Of a DNA stretch of 14,175 nt, positions 6,571 to 12,855 are shown piece after piece (position 1 is the first letter of the stretch; the number at the start of each line of letters is the position of its first letter). The stretch covers positions 1 to 14,175 of the forward strand of contig JAGVUJ010000328.1 in NCBI GenBank assembly GCA_019136325.1. Direction: 5' to 3'. The notes under the pieces were generated by a model. It was not told the DNA's origin and searched no databases. It saw only the letters and a program-made list of their open reading frames with translations. The position numbers and the translations under genes were made by a program. This DNA is from Deltaproteobacteria bacterium (lineage in GTDB: Bacteria; Desulfobacterota; Syntrophia; Syntrophales; Smithellaceae).

Positions 6571-7878
6571 ATGAGCGCATTACTTCTTGCCCGTCTTCAA
6601 TTCGCATTGACGATATGTTTCCATTTTCTCTTTCCGGCCATGACGCTGGGGACCGCCCTGATCATCCTGATATCCGAAACGCTTTATCTGGTGAAGAAGA
6701 ACGAGACGTATAAACAAATAACGGATTTTCTGGTCAGGCTTCTGGCTTTGATTTTTGTCGTCGGCGCCGCATCGGGCATCGTCATGGAATTTTCATTCGG
6801 CACCAACTGGTCGGGATATTCCCGCGCGGTCGGAGACATTTTCGGGCCGATCCTTGCCGCGGAAGGCGTTATCGCTTTCTTTCTGGAATCGGTTTTTCTG
6901 GGCGTGCTTCTGTTCGGCCGCAACAGAGTGTCTCCGGGAGTTTACTGGCTGTCCGCTCTACTGGTTTTTATCGGCGGCCATCTGTCCGCCTTCTGGATCG
7001 TGGTGGCCAATTCGTGGATGCAGACACCGGCCGGATACACCATCAATGAAGCGGGGAAAATTGTTCTGAATAGTTTCGCCGATGCTGTTTTTAATCCGTC
7101 AACGGTGGTCCGGTATGTCCATACCATTATCGCTTCATGGATCACCGGTTCGGTTATGGTGGCAGGGATCGCCGGATATTACGTGAGGAAGGGCCTGCAC
7201 GGCCAGACGGCCAGAACCATGCTCAAGATCGGCGTGATTCTTTTTGCCCTGACGCCGCTACTGCAATTGGGCGCGGGACACGCCCACGCGATAAAGGTTA
7301 TCAATCTCCAGCCGGAGAAGGCGGCAGCGATGGAAGGCCATTTCAACACGATGAAGGGAGCTCCCATATACGCCCTGGGATATGTGGATGAAAAGAACCA
7401 GAAAACGTATGGCATATCCATTCCCAGGGGATTGAGCTTCCTCTATAACTTTGACTGGAACTCGGAAATAAAAGGATTGAATGAGTATCCCCGGGGAAAC
7501 TGGCCGCCTGTAAATTTTACATTTCAGGTGTATCATATGATGGTGGGCGCCGGTGTGATCATGATCGCCCTGGGATTGCTGGGGGCGTATCTATTATGGA
7601 CGGGCCGCCTTTATAACCATAAATGGTATCTATTCCTTTTGCCTTTCCTGATACCGCTGCCGCATATTGCCCATGAGACGGGATGGATAGCGGCGGAAGT
7701 GGGACGCCAGCCCTGGATTATCTATCAGATGATGAAGACCTCTGATGCCGCTTCGGTGGTCGTTTCCGCGGGAGAAATAACGTTCAGCCTGATCATGTTT
7801 TCTCTTGTTTATCTGCTCCTGACCGTGATGTTTGTCAAACTTTCCATAAAAATAGTTCAGAAGGGGCCGGCGGCTTAA
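6571..7878 (+). CDS. cydA: Cytochrome bd quinol oxidase subunit I
   Basis: This is the catalytic subunit of the inner-membrane oxidase that passes electrons from quinol to oxygen. The product is 435 residues with about nine membrane helices. Counting from ATG 6571: His18 in FHFLFP (heme d/b595 region), Glu98 and Glu106 in EGVIAFFLES, His184 in VHTIIASW and Met324 in YHMMVG (heme b558 ligands), and GRQPW at 378-382. These align with E. coli His19, Glu99, Glu107, His186 and Met393. The Q-loop is short, as in the non-enterobacterial (short-loop) subfamily, and the long E. coli C-terminal extension is absent. ATG 6571 is preferred because GAGGTGA lies at the right distance; an in-frame GTG at 6565 would sit inside that site. 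cydB follows 41 bp downstream. The expected role is oxygen removal or microaerobic respiration. Confidence 0.96.
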   Translation: MSALLLARLQFALTICFHFLFPAMTLGTALIILISETLYLVKKNETYKQITDFLVRLLALIFVVGAASGIVMEFSFGTNWSGYSRAVGDIFGPILAAEGVIAFFLESVFLGVLLFGRNRVSPGVYWLSALLVFIGGHLSAFWIVVANSWMQTPAGYTINEAGKIVLNSFADAVFNPSTVVRYVHTIIASWITGSVMVAGIAGYYVRKGLHGQTARTMLKIGVILFALTPLLQLGAGHAHAIKVINLQPEKAAAMEGHFNTMKGAPIYALGYVDEKNQKTYGISIPRGLSFLYNFDWNSEIKGLNEYPRGNWPPVNFTFQVYHMMVGAGVIMIALGLLGAYLLWTGRLYNHKWYLFLLPFLIPLPHIAHETGWIAAEVGRQPWIIYQMMKTSDAASVVVSAGEITFSLIMFSLVYLLLTVMFVKLSIKIVQKGPAA

Positions 7879-7919
7879 TGACAATGATGAAAACAGGCAT
7901 TATTCTGGAGGAAAAATAA

Positions 7920-8930
7920 ATGGACAGTATTCAAAATTATCAGGAACTCTGGTTTGTTCTCATATTAGTTCTTCTGATGGGCTATTCACTTCTGGACGGA
8001 TTTGATCTGGGCATCGGAGCGCTGCTTCCTTTCCTGGGCAAGACCAAAGAGGAGAAAGATATTTTAATCAATTCCATCGGTCCCGTCTGGGACGGCAACG
8101 AGGTCTGGCTGATCACCGGCGGCGGGGCTTTATTTGCCGCCTTTCCGCATGCTTATGCCACGGCCTTTTCCGGATTTTATCTGGCCATGATGCTCGTTTT
8201 ATTTGCCCTGATTTTCCGGGCCGTTTCGATGGAATTTCGCACGCACGACGAAAAAGGAGCCATCCTTTGGGAACGATCATTCATTGCCGGCAGCGCGTTG
8301 GCGGCTTTATTATTCGGTGTCGCCCTGGGCAATGTTGTTTACGGGGTGCCGCTGGATGATCATATGGAATTCACCGGAAGCTTCTTCACGCTGCTGCGTC
8401 CGGTGCCGCTTCTTTTCGGAATAACCGGTTTTGCCGCTGTTCTTCTGCAGGGAGCTTCTTACGCTCTGATGAAAACGGAAGGCGAGTTGCGGGAAAGAGC
8501 CTTTCGCGCAGTCAGCATTCTGATGGTGTTGAATCTGATTACGGCCGTCATGTATTTTATAACGATCGCTTTTACCTTCCCGGATATCACGACAAATTGG
8601 TTGTTCTACCTGGCATTTTTGTGCACCGTGCTTTGGCTTGCGTCCATTTTCTTTTCCGTCAGACATAAAAACGATTCCGCTCCTTTTTGGGAATCATCCT
8701 TTGCTTTTATCGGCCTCTGGCTGGCAGTTGCCGCGGTGCATTTTCCCAATCTGATCAAAGCCAGCAATGATCAAAGTTTGAGTTTAACAATTTATAACAG
8801 TTCCACCGGTTTGTTGACCCTCAAGGTTATGAGCGTTATTGCTCTTATCGGCATGCCGATTGTCCTTGCGTACACCATTTTTGTTTATCGTATTTTTAAA
8901 GGCAAGACGAAATCTTCATCTCATTATTAG
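7920..8930 (+). CDS. cydB: Cytochrome bd quinol oxidase subunit II
   Basis: This 336-residue membrane partner of CydA has about eight or nine hydrophobic helices. Characteristic stretches are YSLLDGFDLGIGALLPFLG (residues 21-39), GPVWDGNEVWLITGGGALFA (about 53-72, highly conserved in CydB) and FPHAYATAFSGFYLAMML. The ribosome site GGAGG lies 8-9 nt before the ATG, in the 41-bp gap after cydA. The length is a little below that of E. coli CydB, which is usual in this subfamily. No CydX-like small subunit (MWYFxW start) follows in the next 180 bp and no cydCD transporter is in the window. The product would form the CydAB heterodimer in the inner membrane. Confidence 0.97.
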   Translation: MDSIQNYQELWFVLILVLLMGYSLLDGFDLGIGALLPFLGKTKEEKDILINSIGPVWDGNEVWLITGGGALFAAFPHAYATAFSGFYLAMMLVLFALIFRAVSMEFRTHDEKGAILWERSFIAGSALAALLFGVALGNVVYGVPLDDHMEFTGSFFTLLRPVPLLFGITGFAAVLLQGASYALMKTEGELRERAFRAVSILMVLNLITAVMYFITIAFTFPDITTNWLFYLAFLCTVLWLASIFFSVRHKNDSAPFWESSFAFIGLWLAVAAVHFPNLIKASNDQSLSLTIYNSSTGLLTLKVMSVIALIGMPIVLAYTIFVYRIFKGKTKSSSHY

Positions 8931-9113
8931 TGAAGCTCCCATTCCCGGAGAAAGGCGTTGCGGAATCGGAAGCCGTAAGGAACCCTGGTCTTCGGAAACA
9001 AAGTGCGCGGAGGCCTGCTGATCGCATTATCCCCGGAGACGCTTCCTGTTGCGGGGAAAATCGACCTTTACATATTTGTTTATATTAAGCTGAAAGAGAA
9101 GGAGTTGTCGGAA
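8931..9113 (+). other. Unexplained leader between cydB and thiM
   Basis: 183 bp lie between two same-strand operons. I looked for a TPP riboswitch because thiM follows, but see neither CTGAGA nor ACCTGATC-type core sequences. Short self-complementary pieces exist: ATTCC/GGAAT at 8941-8945 and 8962-8966, and a CCCCG/CGGGG pair around 9030-9060. There is no T-run terminator. An open frame from 9003 runs into thiM but has poor-quality N-terminal sequence. Confidence 0.5.
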
Positions 9114-9917
9114 ATGAAAGTAACGGAGAGCGATATATTCAAGTCCATCGGATTGATTCGTTCACAATCACCGGTCGTGCATAATATTACCAACTATGTG
9201 GTTATGAATAATACGGCCAACGCGCTGTTGGCGATTGGCGCATCTCCGGTCATGGCGCATGCGCAAGAGGAAGTCGAAGAAATGGTGGACATCGCTTCGG
9301 CTCTGGTGATCAACATCGGAACCTTGAGTGAACACTGGATCAGCTCGATGTTCAAGGCCGCGCATCACGCCCGAAAAAAAGGCATCCCCGTGATTCTGGA
9401 TCCGGTTGGCGCCGGAGCGACCACCTACCGTACGAATACGGCGCGAGCCTTCATGGCGCAAGAACCGCCTTCGATCATCAGGGGTAATGCTTCGGAAATT
9501 ATGGCGCTTGACGATGACACGTCAAAAACGAGGGGTGTGGACAGCGCATCTTCGCCGGAACGGGCCGTTGATACGGCATCGAAATTAAGTAAAATTCATG
9601 AATGCGTCGTCTGTGTGAGCGGCGAAACGGATTATATTGTCGATCATAAAGAAATATGGCAGATAAAAAACGGTCATCCGCTGATGTCTCGAGTGACCGG
9701 ACTGGGCTGCACGGCTTCCGCACTATGCGGCGCTTTTGCCGCAGTCGAAAAATCACCATTGAAAGCAACGGTTGAATGCATGGCGGTCATGGGCATAGCC
9801 GGGGAACTGGCTGCCGAAATGTCCGCCGGAACGGGAAGCATGCAAATGCATTTTCTGGATAATCTTTATCGACTATCCCTGGAAGATATCAGCCGGCGCT
9901 TGAACATCGAGGCGTGA
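9114..9917 (+). CDS. thiM: Hydroxyethylthiazole kinase
   Basis: The enzyme phosphorylates 4-methyl-5-(2-hydroxyethyl)thiazole in thiamine salvage (cytosolic, ribokinase-like fold). The 267-residue length matches the family. Motifs: PVVHNITNYVVMNNTANALLAIGASPVM at 20-47 (substrate pocket, quoted by position; key residues Asn24, Asn32-33, Met47), DPVGAGAT (96-103), RGNASEI (123-129), VCVSGETD (166-173) and GLGCTASAL with Cys199, equivalent to B. subtilis Cys198. I chose ATG 9114 because AAGGAG (9099-9104) precedes it by 9 nt and the protein begins where family members do; an in-frame ATG at 9003 would add 37 atypical residues. thiE starts 1 nt after the stop, so the two are translated together. 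No thiD is visible, so HMP-phosphate kinase must be encoded elsewhere. Confidence 0.95.
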   Translation: MKVTESDIFKSIGLIRSQSPVVHNITNYVVMNNTANALLAIGASPVMAHAQEEVEEMVDIASALVINIGTLSEHWISSMFKAAHHARKKGIPVILDPVGAGATTYRTNTARAFMAQEPPSIIRGNASEIMALDDDTSKTRGVDSASSPERAVDTASKLSKIHECVVCVSGETDYIVDHKEIWQIKNGHPLMSRVTGLGCTASALCGAFAAVEKSPLKATVECMAVMGIAGELAAEMSAGTGSMQMHFLDNLYRLSLEDISRRLNIEA

Positions 9918-9918
9918 C

Positions 9919-10536
9919 ATGCAGGGGCTGTATCTGGTTACCGATCGGACATTGTGCGGAGCAAAACGGCTGGAAGACGTGGTTATTCAGGCCGTCCGGG
10001 GCGGTGTTTCTTATGTGCAGTTGCGTGAAAAGGAAATATCCACCCGTGCTTTTGTGGAGGAAGCTCTCCGGATCAAAAAAATTCTGGCTCCGCGGAAAAT
10101 TCCCCTGATCATCAATGATCGCGTCGATGTCGCTCTGGCCGGCAATGCCGACGGTGTTCATATCGGCCAGGAGGATATGCCGTATGCAACGGTCCGTAAA
10201 CTTCTGGGTCCCCGGGCGATTATCGGCCTTTCCGTGGAAACCTGGGACGATGTTGTTGCCGGTGAAAATCTCGATGTCAGTTATATCGGCGTCAGTCCGG
10301 TTTTTTCCACGCCGACGAAAACCGATACGAAGGGCGCATGGGGGCTGGAAGGCCTGGCCCGAATAAAGGCGTTCAGCCGACATCCGCTTGTGGCGATCGG
10401 CGGTATCCATGAAGCCAATATTCAGGACGTCGTCAGAGCCGGTGCGCGGTGTGTCGCCGTTGTTTCTGCGATATGTTCCTCTGCCGATCCGGAAGCCGCC
10501 GCCGGTCAATTAACGCGTGTAATCAACTCAGCCTGA
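9919..10536 (+). CDS. thiE: Thiamine-phosphate synthase
   Basis: The enzyme joins HMP pyrophosphate and thiazole phosphate to give thiamine phosphate (cytosolic TIM barrel). The 205 residues match the usual 205-225. Motifs in order: GLYLVTDR (3-10), VQLREKE (33-39, pyrophosphate/pyrimidine binding), IINDRVD (64-70), GVHIGQEDMP (79-88), IGLSVET (102-108), GVSPVFSTPTKTD (124-136), AIGGI (159-163) and VVSAI (181-185, phosphate binding). All expected active-site segments are intact. The 1-nt gap from thiM indicates translational coupling. A convergent HEAT-repeat gene ends 84 bp downstream, with no clear terminator between them. Confidence 0.96.
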   Translation: MQGLYLVTDRTLCGAKRLEDVVIQAVRGGVSYVQLREKEISTRAFVEEALRIKKILAPRKIPLIINDRVDVALAGNADGVHIGQEDMPYATVRKLLGPRAIIGLSVETWDDVVAGENLDVSYIGVSPVFSTPTKTDTKGAWGLEGLARIKAFSRHPLVAIGGIHEANIQDVVRAGARCVAVVSAICSSADPEAAAGQLTRVINSA

Positions 10537-10620
10537 ACATCTCGGTAAACAATTCAACGCAGAAGGGGGTGTCCCCGTTTGTTCCGGCGTAGACGACAAG
10601 AGGATGCCTGACGGGTGCGG

Positions 10621-12204
10621 CTACTGTTTTCGTTGAATGGATTTTAAGGCTCTGGCGGCGGAATATTTCACTTCGACCGGGTACGAGCCTATGCCCAGAA
10701 AAGATTTTGATTCGGCAATTTCTGAAAGCGTGGGGATGGCCTCCGGAGAGCCGATGAAACCGAGAGCCGTACAGATCTTTTCCTGTAACGCGGCCTGTTG
10801 CTCCTTTGCCATCGGAGACTTGCTCTTGAGCATATCCACTAAAGCGGTGACGGCTTCGGTGCATTTAATTTTGCCGAGCATTTCAATGATGCTAACTTTT
10901 AATTCATAATCTGCGTCAGGCAGCGCTGACAAAAGCAAAGGTCCCCGCCTGTTGCCGCCGATCTGCCCGATGCTTTTTAAAGATTCCATGCGGACTCTTT
11001 TATCCTTATGGAATAAAAGGGGCTCGACGATATCGGCGCTTTCTTCATCGCCGATGCGTCCTATGATATAGGCCATGTTACGCAAAAAGTACCAGGGAGC
11101 ATCCACGGTGATGCTTTCTTTGATCGCCGGTATAGCTTTTTGTCCCATTTCCTGAAGAATATGAATAATCCGGATGCGTTCCTTGCTGTCTTTGGCGTAT
11201 TGCACAATATCCAGTAATTTTTTGACGATGAAGTCATCGCCGAATCCGGAAAGGATCTGAAAAGCGTCCGTGGTTTTGTTCTTTTCATTGATATTGATTT
11301 CTTTGAACAGGAAGTTGATGTTGCTTTCCGATGCCAGATTCCGGAGAACTTGCAGGCATATTGACCGTATCTTTTCATCTTTTTTCAGCGCTCCGGTATT
11401 GATTTTACTGAAAACGGCAATGATTGAATTTGCCTCCGTAAAGAGTCCGCGACCGATAAATTCCTGGACAAGGTTTTGTATGCCGTTCATTTTTTTAATG
11501 TAATCCGGCGTAACCGCTGTTTCCTTCTCTATCCACTCGATGACCGAGCCGGATAATTTTTTGATCGACTCCGTCTGTGCTTCGGAAGTGAACGGTTCCG
11601 TGTCGTCCTTCATCTCTTTCAGTTGTTTCAGAACGAGATTAATTTCGTCGAGGCTTGCGGATATATGGTCTTCCTCCGCAGCGGTCAAATCAGTGGCGTC
11701 GGATTTTGTAGACTGATCCGCTTTTGCATCCGCAACGCTTTTTTCCCGAGGTTCATCCGTTGATAAATGGATGGCTTTTTTATCGATATGAATATGAACG
11801 ATTTTGTTTTCTGTCATGAGCGACGACAGGCCGCCCAAATGTCGCAAATGTTCAGGTTTCCTGGCAATGAGGTTTATGAACGCATGAAGATCCTCTTTTT
11901 GCAGACCTTTTTCGAAGGTAATGCTTTGAAGGTTGAAATGGGAGAGAATTTCCAGCAAAAATAAAACATGAGCCGTTTCCTGATCTTTCTCGTTTAAAAT
12001 TTCTCCGCAGAGAAATAATTTATTTTCGGATTCGGCAAGCACAAGAGGAGACACTTGCCGTAATATATCCAGAAGATAAAAATGAAATCTTTCAATGGAG
12101 TTGTTAATGACAGGGCTGTCGGGCGAATATAGCTGAACGTTTTTAACGGCCGCGCACAAGTGGGCAAGCGCGTCCATGGTTTTTAATCTTAATTCAGAAT
12201 TCAA
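10621..12204 (-). CDS. HEAT-repeat protein of unknown function
   Basis: This is a 527-residue soluble protein with no signal peptide or membrane helix. Residues 1-140 form a mostly helical N-terminal region. Residues about 145-185 are a charged, low-complexity linker rich in Asp, Lys, Ser and Thr, probably disordered. From about residue 190 on, the protein is helical. The last 200 residues show HEAT/PBS-lyase-type units such as AYIIGRIGDEESADIVEPLL, RVRMESLKSIGQIGG, VSIIEMLGKIKCTEAVTALV and ICTALGFIGSPEAIPTLSEI, about 30-40 residues apart. Such arrays bind partner proteins; no partner is identified. The start is a TTG at 12204: GGGGAGG (12214-12220) lies 9 nt upstream, whereas the first in-frame ATG (12177) has no ribosome site. 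The thioesterase gene ends 29 bp upstream on the same strand, so they may share a transcript. Confidence 0.85.
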   Translation of the reverse strand: MNSELRLKTMDALAHLCAAVKNVQLYSPDSPVINNSIERFHFYLLDILRQVSPLVLAESENKLFLCGEILNEKDQETAHVLFLLEILSHFNLQSITFEKGLQKEDLHAFINLIARKPEHLRHLGGLSSLMTENKIVHIHIDKKAIHLSTDEPREKSVADAKADQSTKSDATDLTAAEEDHISASLDEINLVLKQLKEMKDDTEPFTSEAQTESIKKLSGSVIEWIEKETAVTPDYIKKMNGIQNLVQEFIGRGLFTEANSIIAVFSKINTGALKKDEKIRSICLQVLRNLASESNINFLFKEININEKNKTTDAFQILSGFGDDFIVKKLLDIVQYAKDSKERIRIIHILQEMGQKAIPAIKESITVDAPWYFLRNMAYIIGRIGDEESADIVEPLLFHKDKRVRMESLKSIGQIGGNRRGPLLLSALPDADYELKVSIIEMLGKIKCTEAVTALVDMLKSKSPMAKEQQAALQEKICTALGFIGSPEAIPTLSEIAESKSFLGIGSYPVEVKYSAARALKSIQRKQ

Positions 12205-12233
12205 TAGTCTTGGCCTCCCCGGAACGGAAACGA

Positions 12234-12698
12234 TTATTTTTGTTTATGCTTAAAATACATTATGCCATTCAGGACATCCGACTCGCTATCTTCGGGCAAC
12301 ACGTTGAATTTTAACATAACATGTTTAGGAATTGAACGCAAACGACCTGTTTGGATATCAACAAAAACCCAATCGGTTTCACCCTCGACGAGCGCGGTGT
12401 GGTCGGCGCACCGGATAATTTTGTATTTTCTCAAAGATTTAACCCGGCGGAAGTTGGACACCCAGGTGAGAACCATGATGTCTTCTCCGGCAAAGGCGGG
12501 GCGAAGGTATTCGATATGATGTGTCCGGACGACCCATGTGGCTCCTGCTTCCAGGGTTGCTTTGGTGCAGCCCTGCATTTCGGAATGAAGCACGGCGGCC
12601 CATTGCATCCAGTGCAAATATTCTACGTTGTTGACATGACCGTTAATATCCACGGCGCTGTCGGGAACCGTGAGTTGATACTGATAGACTTGCGTCAT
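12234..12698 (-). CDS. Hotdog-fold acyl thioesterase (4HBT/FatA-like)
   Basis: The 154-residue cytosolic protein has the thioesterase signature DINGHVNNVEYLHWM (residues 17-31; Asp17, His21, Asn23-24 and Tyr27 are the usual catalytic or substrate-contact positions). A second conserved strand RTHHIEYLRPAFAGE (58-72) is followed by EGETDWVFVDIQTGR (105-119). This D-x-N-x-H-V-N-N form occurs in acyl-CoA and acyl-ACP thioesterases. ATG 12698 is chosen because AAGGAG lies about 11 nt upstream and the family begins here; a longer frame to 12770 adds 24 residues that overlap the promoter region. It is divergent from an acyl-CoA ligase, so it probably hydrolyses acyl-CoA as a counterweight or releases a specific acyl group. 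The chain length preferred cannot be read from sequence. Confidence 0.88.
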   Translation of the reverse strand: MTQVYQYQLTVPDSAVDINGHVNNVEYLHWMQWAAVLHSEMQGCTKATLEAGATWVVRTHHIEYLRPAFAGEDIMVLTWVSNFRRVKSLRKYKIIRCADHTALVEGETDWVFVDIQTGRLRSIPKHVMLKFNVLPEDSESDVLNGIMYFKHKQK

Positions 12699-12733
12699 GA
12701 CGAATTTTACTCCTTGGTGAAGGGGAATAATAA

Positions 12734-12783
12734 TTGACATCAATTTATGTTTTGTGAATATAATAAACACGTTTATTTTGCAA
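12734..12783. promoter_or_regulatory. Overlapping divergent promoters with a shared 7-2-7 operator
   Basis: Rightward: perfect TTGACA (12734-12739) and perfect TATAAT (12759-12764) with a long 19-bp spacer. Leftward: TTGCAA (12778-12783) with TATATT (12757-12762, 15-bp spacer) or TATTCA (17-bp spacer). A perfect inverted repeat AATAAAC-AC-GTTTATT (12762-12777) overlaps the rightward -10 and fills the leftward spacer. A bound dimer there would block both promoters. Confidence 0.55.
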
Positions 12784-12784
12784 C

Positions 12785-12815
12785 CCGGTTATGGAAATAC
12801 CGGCATCATTTGCCG
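12785..12815 (+). other. Two overlapping hairpins in the acyl-CoA ligase leader
   Basis: CCGGT (12785-12789) can pair with ACCGG (12799-12803), and CGGCA (12801-12805) with TGCCG (12811-12815). The two stems share CGG at 12801-12803, so only one can form at a time. Both lie in the predicted leader about 40-70 nt before the start codon. Stems are only 5 bp, so a regulatory role is speculative. Confidence 0.3.
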
Positions 12816-12855
12816 ATAAAGAATAAAAATTTCAAATGAAGAAAGGAAGTTCACG

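Noticed and set aside
7878..7919. A 13-codon open frame (MTMMKTGIILEEK) that overlaps the cydA stop and ends directly before the cydB ATG.
   Set aside because: It contains the cydB ribosome site, has no hydrophobic helix as CydX would, and is short enough to be chance.
9003..9113. 37-residue N-terminal extension of ThiM from an upstream in-frame ATG.
   Set aside because: The extension is unlike ThiM proteins, and a good ribosome site precedes the ATG at 9114.
8931..9113. Possible TPP, cobalamin or other known riboswitch before thiM.
   Set aside because: None of the conserved core sequences I know could be placed; kept only as an unexplained leader.
10565..10582. GGGG-TGT-CCCC palindrome in the gap between thiE and the convergent HEAT-repeat gene, considered as a shared terminator.
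   Set aside because: The stem is only 4 bp and neither side has a T-run; I could not support termination.
12699..12770. 24-residue extension of the thioesterase from ATG 12770.
   Set aside because: It would place coding sequence over the predicted promoters; the ribosome site at about 12709-12714 favours 12698.
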